Below, piece after piece: positions 11,693-20,168 of a DNA stretch of 64,000 nucleotides. Location of the stretch: positions 2,046,001 to 2,110,000 of the forward strand of contig JASGIS010000001.1 in the NCBI GenBank assembly GCA_047601745.1, written 5' to 3'. The stretch comes from JAKPAM01 sp047601745 (lineage in GTDB: Bacteria; Pseudomonadota; Gammaproteobacteria; Burkholderiales; Burkholderiaceae_E). Made by a program: the position numbers and the translations under genes. The notes under the pieces are model-generated. The model saw only the letters and a list, made by a program, of their open reading frames with translations. It was not told the DNA's origin and searched no databases. The number at the start of each line of letters is the position of its first letter. Within the stretch, counting starts at the first letter, position 1.

Positions 11693-12902
11693 CCGACGAC
11701 CCGCTCGCCGGTTCTCGCGCCTGTTCGGCGGCCTGGGCGCTGCTCTCGTCCTGCTGGCCTTCGCGCCGGCCCGCGCGGCCGTCCTCGAATGCGAGGTGCA
11801 GGGGCAGCCGGTCGATCCGGCCAACGGGGCGAGCACCGCGGGCAAGACCGGCACGATGCGCTGCATCGACCGCGACACGGGCCTGGTGGCTCGTGAAGAG
11901 GCGCTGCGCGACGGCAAGTTCGTCGGCATGCGCCGGTTCTTCGTGCAGGGCAAGCTCCAGCGCGAAGGCGATGTGAACGAAAAAGGCAATGCGCAGGGGC
12001 GCCAGCGCGAGTTCGCGCTCGACGGTACGCTGTTGCGCGACGCCGTCTACGACAACGGGTCGGCCGTCGGCCTGGCCAAGGCCTACCACCTGAACGGCCA
12101 ACTGCGCCGCGCCAGCTATTTCGAAGCGGGTGGTGCGAGCGGCGGCGACAGCGGAGGCGAAGGCGGCGAGGGCACCACGCGCGAGACGGTCGTCGCCGAG
12201 TTCACGCCGCGCGGCCAGCTCACCGAACTGCGCTGCGGCACCCGGCCGCGGCTGGCGCCGGTCGTCGACGACAACAAGCTGTGCGGCTTCGCCGGTCCGG
12301 TCGACGTCGATCTGTTCGACGAGCAGGGCGCTGTCAAGGCCAAGATGAAGTACGAGCAGGGCCGGCTGCTGCGCGCGACCTACATGGGCGACGACGGCCA
12401 GCCGACTCGCGCGATCGAGAACAGCCCCGGCCAGCGCATCGAGCGGCAGTTCTGGCGCGACGGCTCGTTGCGGCGCGAGGTGCAGTTCGAGGCGATGGGC
12501 GCCCGCTTCGAACGCGTGCGCGAACAGGAGTTCGCCGAGCAGGGCAAGCTGCAGCGCGACCGCCACTGGCGCGAGGGCCGGCAGCAGACCGACCGGGAGT
12601 ACTACCTGAACGGCCAGATGCGCCGCGAGTCCGAGCAGATCGACGCGAACACGATCCGGGTCAGGGAGTATCGGGACAACGGCACGTTGTCGAGCGAGGG
12701 CATGTTCCTCGTCGAGGCCGGATCCTGGCGGCATCCGATCGGCTCGCACAAGACCTTCGGGCCCGACGGCAAGCCATTGTCCGAGGTCGTCTACGACGAA
12801 CGCGGGCGCAGCGTGCGCGAGCGCGAATGGGACGGCGAGGGCAAGCTGGTGCGCGACGACGAAGTCTTCGCCGACGGGTCGCGCAAGGCGTTCGCCCGCT
12901 GA
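11676..12902 (+). CDS. YwqK/MORN-repeat-like exported protein
   Basis: 408 aa. The start ATG at 11676 lies inside the ssb coding end and is followed by a clear signal peptide (FGGLGAALVLLAFAPARAA). The body consists of degenerate repeats of about 20 residues with G-x-L-x-R-x-x-x-F/Y-x-x-G spacing, for example NGQLRRASYFEAGG, DGSLRREVQFE, NGQMRRESEQ and DGKPLSEVVYDERG. These resemble MORN/YwqK antitoxin-type repeats. YwqK-family proteins are named from a toxin-antitoxin pair, but most exported members have no known partner and none is seen here. Two of three cysteines at the N-terminus could form a disulphide. A 43-nt fragment of this gene (12325-12367) recurs in the downstream spacer. Confidence 0.75.
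   Translation: MTFRSDRRPARRFSRLFGGLGAALVLLAFAPARAAVLECEVQGQPVDPANGASTAGKTGTMRCIDRDTGLVAREEALRDGKFVGMRRFFVQGKLQREGDVNEKGNAQGRQREFALDGTLLRDAVYDNGSAVGLAKAYHLNGQLRRASYFEAGGASGGDSGGEGGEGTTRETVVAEFTPRGQLTELRCGTRPRLAPVVDDNKLCGFAGPVDVDLFDEQGAVKAKMKYEQGRLLRATYMGDDGQPTRAIENSPGQRIERQFWRDGSLRREVQFEAMGARFERVREQEFAEQGKLQRDRHWREGRQQTDREYYLNGQMRRESEQIDANTIRVREYRDNGTLSSEGMFLVEAGSWRHPIGSHKTFGPDGKPLSEVVYDERGRSVREREWDGEGKLVRDDEVFADGSRKAFAR
12325..12367 (+). repeat. source copy of a 43-nt duplicated fragment
   Basis: This piece of the YwqK-like gene, encoding GAVKAKMKYEQGRL, is repeated at 13252-13294 with 41 of 43 identical bases (T to C and G to A differences). The copies are exactly 927 nt apart in direct orientation. 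Confidence 0.85.
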
Positions 12903-12943
12903 GACCGGGCCGGCCGCGCGGCTCGATCCTGGGTGTCGAGACG

Positions 12944-13099
12944 CTAGATCCGTCCCATCAGCAGCAGCACGATCAGCACGACCAGCACGATGCCCAGGCC
13001 TCCGCTCGGCGCGTAACCCCAGTTGCGGCTGTGGCCCCACGTCGGCAGCGCGCCGACCAGCATCAGGATCAGCACGATCAGCAGGATCGTTCCGAGCAT
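12944..13099 (-). CDS. DUF3309-type small membrane protein
   Basis: 51 aa. It has two hydrophobic segments (MLGTILLIVLILMLVGALP and GLGIVLVVLIVLLLMG) joined by a polar Trp/Asn-containing turn, PTWGHSRNWGYAPSG. This is the hallmark architecture of DUF3309 proteins, which are common in Proteobacteria and of unknown function. An AAGGAGACC ribosome site sits just upstream of the ATG at 13099. The gene converges on the YwqK-like gene. The spacer behind it (13100-13357) holds the duplicated fragment and no gene. Confidence 0.75.
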   Translation of the reverse strand: MLGTILLIVLILMLVGALPTWGHSRNWGYAPSGGLGIVLVVLIVLLLMGRI

Positions 13100-13251
13100 C
13101 GCGGTCTCCTTGGTTCGTCGATGCACCCACGATACGCAGCCGCCCGGGGTCGACCAGTCGGTCGCCGACGCCCGCCGGCGTAGGAGATCGCTGCGACGCA
13201 CCGGGCCGCGCGCACGGCGGAGGGCCCACCAGCCGATGGAGGGCCCCTCGA

Positions 13252-13294
13252 AGGGCGCCGTCAAGGCCAAGATGAAGTACGAGCAAGGCCGGCT
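13252..13294 (+). repeat. stray copy of YwqK-like gene fragment in a spacer
   Basis: Direct repeat of 12325-12367 (41/43 identical) lying between the DUF3309 gene and the hydrolase gene. Flanking bases on either side do not continue the similarity. It encodes no functional protein here. Confidence 0.85.
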
Positions 13295-13357
13295 TCGCAT
13301 TCGAACGCTCGTCTCCGAACCGGCCGGCGTCGGTGGTGGGCGCTCGCCGTCGCGGCG

Positions 13358-14206
13358 TCAGGCGTGCCGCTCGCGTGCCAGTGCCTGCTGGAAGAAGTCT
13401 CCGACCGCCTCGTCGAAGGCCGCGGCGTTCTCCAGGTTCACCGCGTGGCCGGCTTCGACATCGGCCACCCGGCAATCGGCGATCGATCGTTGGGCCGATT
13501 CGCGCAGCGGCTGGAAGGATTTCTCCCAACGGCCGTTGACGAGCAGTGTCGGCGTCCGCAGTCGATGAAGCTCGTCGCTGACCGATAGCCGCGGCGCCGA
13601 GATCGTCGACAGCCGGGCGAACGCTCGCGGATCGACCTGGTCGGCGGCGCTGATCAGCGTCTGCCGCACGTCGGGCGCGAGGCGTTTGGCGTGACGCGGG
13701 TGGAAGGGCAGATCGCGGATCGCGGCGCGGCCGCCGGCCTCGATGCGGGCCGCGCGTTCGGCGCGTTGCTCGGGCGTGCCGAACGCGTGCGGCGGTGACA
13801 GCGCCGACATCGAGTTGGTGATGACGAGCGCGATCACCCGCTCCGGGTACGCGATCGCATAGCGCATCATCAATCCGGCGCCGAACGACTGACCGCACAA
13901 CAGCACGCGGTCGGCGCCCAGCTCGCGCCGGACCCGGTCGATCTGCTCGATCAGCGACTCCAGCTCGTACGATTCCCGGTCCAGCGGGCACGGCGAATCA
14001 CCGTGCCCCCACAGGTCGAACAGCACCGGTCGCGAGAAGCGCGCGAGCGCGTCGAGGTTCGATGTCCACTGCCGATGGCTCGACAGCATGCCGTGCAACA
14101 GGAACAGGTAAGGGCCGCTGCCGTCGGGAACCTGGCGCCACGCGAAGCGAGGAGGGCCTGCTTGTTCGGGGAGGCTCGATCCCGGCCTGGACGATTCGAC
14201 GTTCAT
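13358..14206 (-). CDS. alpha/beta hydrolase
   Basis: 282 aa. The fold signatures are an oxyanion segment FLLHGMLSSHRQW near residue 38, a nucleophile elbow GQSFGAG (Ser near residue 106), and a C-terminal histidine in EAGHAVNLEN. FDLWGHGDSPCP is the usual strand-4 loop. These place it among carboxylesterase/lactonase-like hydrolases related to 3-oxoadipate enol-lactonases. It is the last gene of the long minus-strand CoA-ester operon, 9 nt after the TctC gene. It may remove CoA or open a lactone in that pathway, but the substrate is unknown. Confidence 0.8.
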   Translation of the reverse strand: MNVESSRPGSSLPEQAGPPRFAWRQVPDGSGPYLFLLHGMLSSHRQWTSNLDALARFSRPVLFDLWGHGDSPCPLDRESYELESLIEQIDRVRRELGADRVLLCGQSFGAGLMMRYAIAYPERVIALVITNSMSALSPPHAFGTPEQRAERAARIEAGGRAAIRDLPFHPRHAKRLAPDVRQTLISAADQVDPRAFARLSTISAPRLSVSDELHRLRTPTLLVNGRWEKSFQPLRESAQRSIADCRVADVEAGHAVNLENAAAFDEAVGDFFQQALARERHA

Positions 14207-14215
14207 GACCGCAGC

Positions 14216-15253
14216 TTATCCGACCGACAGCCCGAGTTTCTGCGTCAGGTTGCGGTAAGCGGGCCAGGAATCGGCGATCAGCTTCCTGAGCTCGTCGCCG
14301 GTGACCGGCGTGTCGTCGGCGCCGGCCAGATCGCGCACCGTCGCGAGCTTGTCGGAGCGGGCGACGGCGTCGTGGGTCAGTCCGGCTAGTCGCTCGACGA
14401 CGTCCGGCGCCGTGCCGGCGGCGGCCAGGAACATGTTCATCTCGACCAGATACGAGAACGCATCGCCGTGGACGCCGACGTCGGCCCAGGTCGGAATGCC
14501 GGGCAGCTTGTTCGAGCGGCGACCCGTCGTGACGACCAGCGGCTTGACGTTGCCGGCTTGCAGCGCCGGCGCCAGCCCCACCAGCGAGCCGCTGCCGCCG
14601 TCGATCTGGCCCGCGTTCAGATCGACCATCATCGGGCCGGTGCCGCGATAGGTGACGATGTCGATCTGCATGCTGGTCTGCCTGATCAGCTCGAGCAACT
14701 GCAGTTGCCAGCCCGAGCCGGCGCCGTAGTTGCCGATCGATACCGGCCGCGTGCGCGCGAACTCGACGAACTCGGGGTAAGTGGCGACCGGCAGCCCCTT
14801 CCGGACGACGAACGCGCCGGTGCCGGGGCTGACCGCCGAGATCGGCACGAGGTCGTTCGACGTATCGATCGGTACCTTCTTCAGCAGCACCGGTGCCTGC
14901 GCGAGCTGGCTGTGCAGCGTGAACAGCAGCGTGTTGCCGTCGGGCGCCGAGTGCGCGACCATTTCGGCGGCGATCATGCCGACGCCGCCCGGCTTGTTCT
15001 CGATGATGATCGGCACCTTCAGTTCGCCGGCGAAGTACTCGCCGAACGCGCGCGCCATCGAGTCGACCGACGAGCCCGGCGCCTGCGCGCAGACGATGCG
15101 GATCGGTTTGTTCGGCCAGCCTTGCGCGCGCGCCGTCCGCGGCATCGCCGCGGCGGCGACCAGCGCGCCGCCGGCGAACACGAATCGGCGCCGCGGCGCG
15201 CAGGCGGGCATGCGGAGCGCGTGCGCGGGTCGTATGGGCTGCTGGACGTCCAT
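14216..15253 (-). CDS. TctC/Bug-family periplasmic substrate-binding protein
   Basis: 345 aa. A twin-arginine-like RRRFVFAGGALVAAA signal ends at ARAQG, so the protein is periplasmic. The mature part begins WPNKPIRIVCAQAPGSSVD and contains ENKPGGVGMIAAE and APDGNTLLF, the characteristic Bug receptor motifs that grip a carboxylate through main-chain contacts. Such receptors normally feed TctAB carriers, but none is adjacent; orphan Bug receptors are very common in Burkholderiales and may share carriers or sense substrates. An AAGGAGACA ribosome site precedes the ATG. Its position in the operon suggests it binds the organic acid degraded by the upstream-encoded enzymes. Confidence 0.9.
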   Translation of the reverse strand: MDVQQPIRPAHALRMPACAPRRRFVFAGGALVAAAAMPRTARAQGWPNKPIRIVCAQAPGSSVDSMARAFGEYFAGELKVPIIIENKPGGVGMIAAEMVAHSAPDGNTLLFTLHSQLAQAPVLLKKVPIDTSNDLVPISAVSPGTGAFVVRKGLPVATYPEFVEFARTRPVSIGNYGAGSGWQLQLLELIRQTSMQIDIVTYRGTGPMMVDLNAGQIDGGSGSLVGLAPALQAGNVKPLVVTTGRRSNKLPGIPTWADVGVHGDAFSYLVEMNMFLAAAGTAPDVVERLAGLTHDAVARSDKLATVRDLAGADDTPVTGDELRKLIADSWPAYRNLTQKLGLSVG

Positions 15254-15302
15254 TGCGGTGTCTCCTTGTGATGGCGGTGATCCGGACCTGCCGTTCGTCG
15301 CC

Positions 15303-15370
15303 GGCTGACGAGGCTGGCGAGGCCGACGGGACTGACGGGACTGACGGGACTGACGAGGTCGACGGGGCCG
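15303..15370. repeat. 9-nt tandem repeat (consensus GACTGACGG)
   Basis: About seven and a half consecutive 9-nt units with consensus G-R-C-T-G-A-C-G-G/A fill most of the 157-nt spacer between the SDR and TctC genes. Three central units are perfect or nearly so. Confidence 0.8.
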
Positions 15371-15410
15371 ACCGGCGCTCCCCCGCGCGCCCCCGCGCGA
15401 CGAGGGCGCG

Positions 15411-16220
15411 CTAGAACATGAACTCGCCGCCGTTCAGATGGATCGTCTGGCCGTTGACGAAGCTGCCGGTCGTGCACAGATACAGGCACGCATGGGCGAG
15501 ATCGTCGACGTGTCCCCAGCGCCGTACCGGGATGCGCCGGCGCACGTCGTCGACGACCGTGCCCGGGTATTGCGACCAGTCGCGCTCGGTGTCGATCGCT
15601 CCCGGCACCAGCGTGTTGGCGGTGATGCCGTCCGGACCGAGTTCCCTGCCGATCGCCTTCGAGAAGCCGTGCATGCCCGCCTTGGCGGCGATGTTGTAGG
15701 CCCGGTTGGTCAGGTGTCCGGTGAAGCCGTCGTAGCCCGAGACGTGGACGATCCGTCCCCAGCGCCGCTCTCGCATCATCGGTACGACGCAACGCGCGAG
15801 ATAGAAGCACGACGACAGGTTGGTGCGGATCGCGTCGTCCCAATCGTCGACCGTGATGGACGCGAACGGCTTGTGCAGCCGGTGGCCGACGTTCGATACC
15901 GCGATGTCGACCCGGCCGAACGCATCGGCCGCGCGCCGCACCATGTGCTGGACCTGTGCGGCGTCGCCGACGTCGGCCATGACGCCGATCGCGCGGCCGC
16001 CGCTCTCCCGGATCTCGGCGACGACGCGATCGACCTTGTCGACCGAGCGCGCGCCGTTGACGACGACGGCCGCGCCGGCCTGCGCCAGCCGCACGGCGAT
16101 CGCGCGGCCGATGTTCTGACCGGACCCGGTGACGATCGCCACGCGTCCGTCGAGCCGCTGCGGATGGAGATCCGGCGAAGCCGGGGTCGCGGCGGGGTCC
16201 GCTGAATCGGATCGGTTCAT
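15411..16220 (-). CDS. short-chain dehydrogenase/reductase with atypical active-site spacing
   Basis: 269 aa classical SDR length. The dinucleotide motif is TGSGQNIGRAIA near residue 32, and VSNVGH is the usual NAG position. The catalytic region reads HVSGYDGFTGHLTNRAYNIA followed by AKAG. The Tyr-to-Lys distance is one residue longer than the standard YxxxK, and the Ser-to-Tyr distance is also one longer. The C-terminus NGQTIHLNGGEFMF is normal for FabG-like enzymes. It sits 13 nt after the CitE-type lyase in the operon and would oxidise or reduce a hydroxy/keto acyl intermediate. The fold is certain; activity depends on whether the shifted tyrosine still reaches the nicotinamide. Confidence 0.85.
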   Translation of the reverse strand: MNRSDSADPAATPASPDLHPQRLDGRVAIVTGSGQNIGRAIAVRLAQAGAAVVVNGARSVDKVDRVVAEIRESGGRAIGVMADVGDAAQVQHMVRRAADAFGRVDIAVSNVGHRLHKPFASITVDDWDDAIRTNLSSCFYLARCVVPMMRERRWGRIVHVSGYDGFTGHLTNRAYNIAAKAGMHGFSKAIGRELGPDGITANTLVPGAIDTERDWSQYPGTVVDDVRRRIPVRRWGHVDDLAHACLYLCTTGSFVNGQTIHLNGGEFMF

Positions 16221-16233
16221 GGCAGGCTCCCGC

Positions 16234-17148
16234 TCACAATCCGATCAGCGCGGCACGGTCGAGCAGATTGTCGACGATGCGGATCGAGGCGATGTCGATC
16301 ATCTTGCCCTCGTACTGCACGGCGCCCAGGCCCTTGGCCAGCGCTTCTTCGTAGGCCTGCTTCATCGCGCGGGCGCGGATCACGTCCTCCTTCGGCGGGG
16401 AGAACACCTGCTGCGCGATCTCGACCTGCGACGGATGGATCGCCCACTTGCCGACCATGCCGAGGATCATCGAACGGCGGCACTCCTCGCGGTAGACGTC
16501 CGGCGAACGGAAGTCGGCGAACGGGCCGTCGACCGCGTCGATACGGTTGGCGCGGCACGCGATCGTCATCCGCTGCCGCTGGTAATGCCAGATGTCACCG
16601 GGGTAACCCGAGGGGCCGCCGATGTCGCGAAGGGAGATGCCCTGGCTGGCCGAGTAATCGCCCATGCCGAAGATCAGGCATTCGAGCCGCGGCGTCGATG
16701 CGGCGATCTCGTCGACGCGCATCATCGCCTCGACCTCTTCGATCAGCACGTCGATGCCGATCCGCCTGGTCAGGCCGAGCTTCTTCTCCATCATCGTCAG
16801 CAGCTTGTCGACGAACTGCACGTCGGCCGCGCTCATCGCCTTCGGCAGCATGATCAGGTCGAGGTTGTCGCGCGCGCCTTCGACGACTTCGATGATGTCC
16901 TCGTACGCGTACTCGGTCGTCAGGTCGTTGATGCGCACGCAGCGGGTCGTGCGCCCCCAGTCCAGCGTGTTCAGCGCCTTGACGATGCGCGCGCGCGACG
17001 GGCGCTTCTCGCTGGGCGCGACGGCGTCCTCGAGATCGAGGAATACGAAGTCCAGATCGAGCGAGGAGGCCTTCTCCATCATCTTCTCGCTCGAGCCCGG
17101 TACCGACAACTGGCAGCGGCGCAGGCGCCTGGGTCGTTGCTGCATCAT
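16234..17148 (-). CDS. CitE/HpcH-HpaI-type acyl-CoA lyase (malyl-/citramalyl-CoA lyase-like)
   Basis: 304 aa. The N-terminal sequence CQLSVPGSSEKMMEKAS, then FVFLDLEDAVAPSEK, is typical of the malyl-CoA/methylmalyl-CoA/citramalyl-CoA lyase branch rather than citrate lyase itself. Further conserved blocks are LIEEVEAM and FGMGDYSASQG, which supply metal ligands. The family splits a hydroxy-dicarboxyl-CoA into acetyl-CoA plus an oxo acid; citramalyl-CoA would yield acetyl-CoA and pyruvate. Two adjacent ATGs start the gene (17148 and 17145), with GGAGG just upstream, so the exact first residue is open. It lies 44 nt after the CoA-transferase gene, which fits a route of activation, hydration and cleavage. 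Confidence 0.88.
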   Translation of the reverse strand: MMQQRPRRLRRCQLSVPGSSEKMMEKASSLDLDFVFLDLEDAVAPSEKRPSRARIVKALNTLDWGRTTRCVRINDLTTEYAYEDIIEVVEGARDNLDLIMLPKAMSAADVQFVDKLLTMMEKKLGLTRRIGIDVLIEEVEAMMRVDEIAASTPRLECLIFGMGDYSASQGISLRDIGGPSGYPGDIWHYQRQRMTIACRANRIDAVDGPFADFRSPDVYREECRRSMILGMVGKWAIHPSQVEIAQQVFSPPKEDVIRARAMKQAYEEALAKGLGAVQYEGKMIDIASIRIVDNLLDRAALIGL

Positions 17149-17192
17149 GAATCCTCCGTTCGAATGTCCAATCGATGGCGTCGCGGGTCCGG

Positions 17193-18434
17193 TCACCGGA
17201 CCGCTCCGGCGCCGCGCAGCGCGGCGATCTCGTCGGTGCTGAAGCCGAAGTCCGCCAGCGTCGTGTCGCTGTGTTCGCCGGTCAGCGGCGCGCGCCGGTG
17301 CACGCCGCCCGGCGTGCCGAGCATTCGCACCGGCGTGCCGGCCAGCGTCAGCGGCCGCGCGCTTCCGGGCTGCTCGACGTCGACCAGCATCCGCCGTTGC
17401 CGGAAATGCGGATCGGCGAAGATCTCGGCGGCGCTGAATACCGGGCCGAACGGAATGTCGCCGCCGAGCAGGTCGGCCAGTTGCCGCTTGGTGTAGCGGC
17501 GCGTCCATTCGGAGACCAGCGCCTCGACCTCGGCCCGGTGCGCGAGCCGGTCTTCCTTGGTGAGGAAGCGCGGGTCGGTCGCCAGTTCCGGCCGGCCCAT
17601 CTTCGCGGCGAACGGCACCCAGAAGCGGTCGTTCGGCACGCCCAGGCTCACGTATCCGTCCTTGGCCGGAAACAGGCCGAAAGGGCTCAGCAACGGGTGG
17701 CCATTGCCTTCGGGCTGCGGCGATCTGCCCGAGGTCGCGTACTGGTAGACGATGCGTTCGCAGACGGCGAGCACGCCGTCGACCATCGCGACGTCGACTA
17801 ACTGGCCCCGGCCCGTGCGCTGCGCGTGCCAGCAGGCCGACGCGATGCCGAACGCCAGGAACATCGCCGGCACGATGTCGCCCAGTCCCGGTCCGATCTT
17901 GGTCGGCGCACCGCCGGGAACGGGGCCGGTGATGCCCATCATGCCGCCCATCGCCTGCGCGACCGGATCATAAGCGGGCCACTTCGCATAAGGGCTCTCG
18001 CCGCAGCGCGGATCGCCGAAACCGCGCAGGCTGCCGTAGACGAGCTTCGGGTTGACTTCGGCGAGGCTCTCGTAGCCGAGCCCGAGCCGTTCCATCACGC
18101 CGACGCGATAGTTCTCGACGAGCACGTCGGCGCTCGCGACCAGCCGCCGCAGCGCCTGCTTGCCGGCCGGCTGCTTCAGATCGAGAACCAGCGAATCCTT
18201 GTTGCGGTTGACCGACGCGAAATAAGCGCCGTAGCCGCCGTCGGCCATGGTGCGCGCGCCTTCCGGATGCGGGCCGCCGTTGCGCGTGTCGTCGCCGCCC
18301 GGCGGTTCGATCTTGATGACGCGCGCGCCCTGGTCGGCGAGCATCGCCGTCGCATAAGGGCCGGACAGCATCCGGGTCAGGTCGAGCACGACCAGACCGT
18401 CGAGCGCGCCGAACGCGGGGCGGCCGGTGTTCAT
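17193..18434 (-). CDS. CaiB/BaiF family III CoA-transferase
   Basis: 413 aa. The start LDGLVVLDLTRMLSGPYATA and the block VIKIEPPGGDDTR are the N-terminal family signatures. The segment FASVNRNKDSLVLDLK and the aspartate-bearing DIVPAMFLAFGIA region, expected near residue 170-190 for the catalytic residue, are present. Family III enzymes move CoA between carboxylic acids through an aspartyl-CoA intermediate. Here it would activate the substrate acid, probably with succinyl-CoA as donor. The start overlaps the MaoC stop by 4 nt (ATGA), so translation is coupled. Confidence 0.9.
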   Translation of the reverse strand: MNTGRPAFGALDGLVVLDLTRMLSGPYATAMLADQGARVIKIEPPGGDDTRNGGPHPEGARTMADGGYGAYFASVNRNKDSLVLDLKQPAGKQALRRLVASADVLVENYRVGVMERLGLGYESLAEVNPKLVYGSLRGFGDPRCGESPYAKWPAYDPVAQAMGGMMGITGPVPGGAPTKIGPGLGDIVPAMFLAFGIASACWHAQRTGRGQLVDVAMVDGVLAVCERIVYQYATSGRSPQPEGNGHPLLSPFGLFPAKDGYVSLGVPNDRFWVPFAAKMGRPELATDPRFLTKEDRLAHRAEVEALVSEWTRRYTKRQLADLLGGDIPFGPVFSAAEIFADPHFRQRRMLVDVEQPGSARPLTLAGTPVRMLGTPGGVHRRAPLTGEHSDTTLADFGFSTDEIAALRGAGAVR

Positions 18435-18931
18435 CGCCGTGCCCAATGCGAGCGCCGCTTGAGCAGCACCGTGCGTTCGGCCTGCACGCACAGCGCGTCG
18501 TCCTGGTTGATGCCGTAGTGACGGAAGCGCACGATGCCGGCGTCGTCGCGATCGGCGTCCGTCTTCTCGAGCACCTCGCTGTACGCGTACAGCGTGTCGC
18601 CGTGGAACACCGGCTGCGTCAGCGTGATCCGGTCCAGGCCGATCTCGCGCAGGCACTGCTCGGCGGTGTCCTGGGCGGCCAGGCCCAGCACGATCGACAG
18701 ATTGACGCCGCCGAAGCTGACGACGCCGCGATCGGCGAACAATCCGCCGGCGCCGGCGGCCCTGCGCATCCGGTCCTCGTTGAAGTGGCCGTCGGCGGTG
18801 TTCATCACCAGATTGGTGATCAGCACGTTCTCCAGCGCGGTAACGGTCTTGCCGCGCGCGTGCTCGATCACCGCGCCGACTTCGAAGTCCTCGAAGTAGT
18901 TGTCGTCGCTGGTCAGCTCGGCGCCGTTCAT
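18431..18931 (-). CDS. MaoC-like hot-dog dehydratase, first copy
   Basis: 166 aa single hot-dog domain. FEDFEVGAVIEHARGKTVTA is the typical MaoC opening, and LTQPVFHGDTLYAYSEVLE is the PxxxGD segment of enoyl-CoA hydratases. The catalytic histidine/aspartate region is ADGHFNEDRM. Such proteins hydrate an enoyl-CoA; in the known itaconate pathway a MaoC-type hydratase forms citramalyl-CoA from itaconyl-CoA. It overlaps both neighbours by 4 nt. A second MaoC gene of identical length is two genes upstream, so the pair may form a heteromer, or may act on two successive substrates. Confidence 0.88.
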   Translation of the reverse strand: MNGAELTSDDNYFEDFEVGAVIEHARGKTVTALENVLITNLVMNTADGHFNEDRMRRAAGAGGLFADRGVVSFGGVNLSIVLGLAAQDTAEQCLREIGLDRITLTQPVFHGDTLYAYSEVLEKTDADRDDAGIVRFRHYGINQDDALCVQAERTVLLKRRSHWARR

Positions 18932-20166
18932 TGCCGGTCTCCGCGATGGCCGATCAGCCGATCGAACGCGCGCTCGGAGATCAGCGTCTCGAGTTCCGAT
19001 TTGCCGAGCAGGCTGTTGGCGATGATCCGCTGCTGGATTTCCGAGGTCCCCTCGAAGATCTTGGTCAGCCGTGCATCGCGCCAGTAGCGCTCGACGGCGA
19101 ACAGTTTCGTGTAGCCGGCGCCGCCGAGGATCTGCAGCGCTTCGGACGTCACCCGCTCGGCCATCTCGGACGCGAAGTACTTGGCCATCGACGCTTCCTT
19201 GTCGCAGCGGCGTCCCTGGTCGATCTCGCTGCACACGAAGTACAGCAGTTGGCGGGCGGCCTCGATCTCGGTCGCCATCGTGGCGATCTTGAAGCGGATC
19301 GCCTGGTACTCGGCGATCGGCAGGCCGAACTGCTTGCGATCCCGGGCATAAGCGATCGCGTCTTCGAGCGCGCCCTGCGCGAGGCCGATCGCGCGCGCCG
19401 CCGTATGGGCGCGCGCGGTCTCGAGCCCCTTGGCCATCAGCAGGAAGGCCTTGCCCGGTTCGCCGATCAGGTTCTCCTTCGGCACCCGTACGCCATCGAG
19501 CGCCAGCTCGAAGGTCTTCCAGCCGAAGTAGCCGATCTTCGGGATCGGCTGGCCGCTCATGCCGGGCGGGAATCCGCCGCGCTCCTTTTCGATCATGAAG
19601 CACGAGATGCCGTGCCAGCGCTTGTCGCCGCTGGGGGGCGGCGAGGTCCGCGCGAAGACCGTCAGGTAGTCGGCCCCGTCGGCGAACGTGCACCAGTACT
19701 TGTTGCCGGTCAGCACCCAGCAATCGTCCTTCAGCTCGGCCCGGCAGGCGATCGCCGCCAGGTCGGAGCCGGTGTCGGGCTCGGACAGCGCGCTGGCGTT
19801 CAGGTACTCGCCGCGAACGATGCGCGGCAGATAGCGGGCGCGCATCTCCTCGGACATCGACGACTTGATCCATCCGCCCTGCGCGCGCGCGATGATCGAC
19901 GCCACCGACATCCACCCGCGCGCCAACTGCTCGGCGATCAGACAGTATTCGAACGTGCCGAGGCCCAGGCCGCCGTATTGTTCGGGGATCGTGATGCCGA
20001 AGTAACCCATTTCGGCCAGCTTCCGGCGCAGCTCCATCGGGATCTCGCCATCGGGGCCGTCGAGCCGGTTGGCGACCGGCAGCACCTCGCGCATCGTGAA
20101 CTCGCGCGCCGCGTCGCGGATCATGCGGCGCTCTTCGGTCAGGTAACCCTTGCCGTCCTCGGACAT
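18928..20166 (-). CDS. acyl-CoA dehydrogenase
   Basis: 412 aa flavoenzyme. ALSEPDTGSDLAAI and WVLTGNKYWCTFAD are the two FAD-binding signatures. LQILGGAGYTKLFAVER and FEGTSEIQQRIIANSLL hold the C-terminal motif, with the expected catalytic glutamate. It would form a 2,3-double bond in an acyl-CoA, for instance methylsuccinyl-CoA to mesaconyl-CoA, and pass electrons to ETF. Overlap of 4 nt with the first MaoC gene and a 2-nt gap after the second MaoC gene show tight coupling. The substrate is inferred from context only. Confidence 0.92.
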   Translation of the reverse strand: MSEDGKGYLTEERRMIRDAAREFTMREVLPVANRLDGPDGEIPMELRRKLAEMGYFGITIPEQYGGLGLGTFEYCLIAEQLARGWMSVASIIARAQGGWIKSSMSEEMRARYLPRIVRGEYLNASALSEPDTGSDLAAIACRAELKDDCWVLTGNKYWCTFADGADYLTVFARTSPPPSGDKRWHGISCFMIEKERGGFPPGMSGQPIPKIGYFGWKTFELALDGVRVPKENLIGEPGKAFLLMAKGLETARAHTAARAIGLAQGALEDAIAYARDRKQFGLPIAEYQAIRFKIATMATEIEAARQLLYFVCSEIDQGRRCDKEASMAKYFASEMAERVTSEALQILGGAGYTKLFAVERYWRDARLTKIFEGTSEIQQRIIANSLLGKSELETLISERAFDRLIGHRGDRQ

Positions 20167-20168
20167 CC

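Noticed and set aside
13100..13357. Pseudogene of the YwqK-like protein in the spacer
   Set aside because: Only 43 nt match the gene; nothing else in the spacer resembles it, so it is a fragment duplication and not a decayed gene copy.
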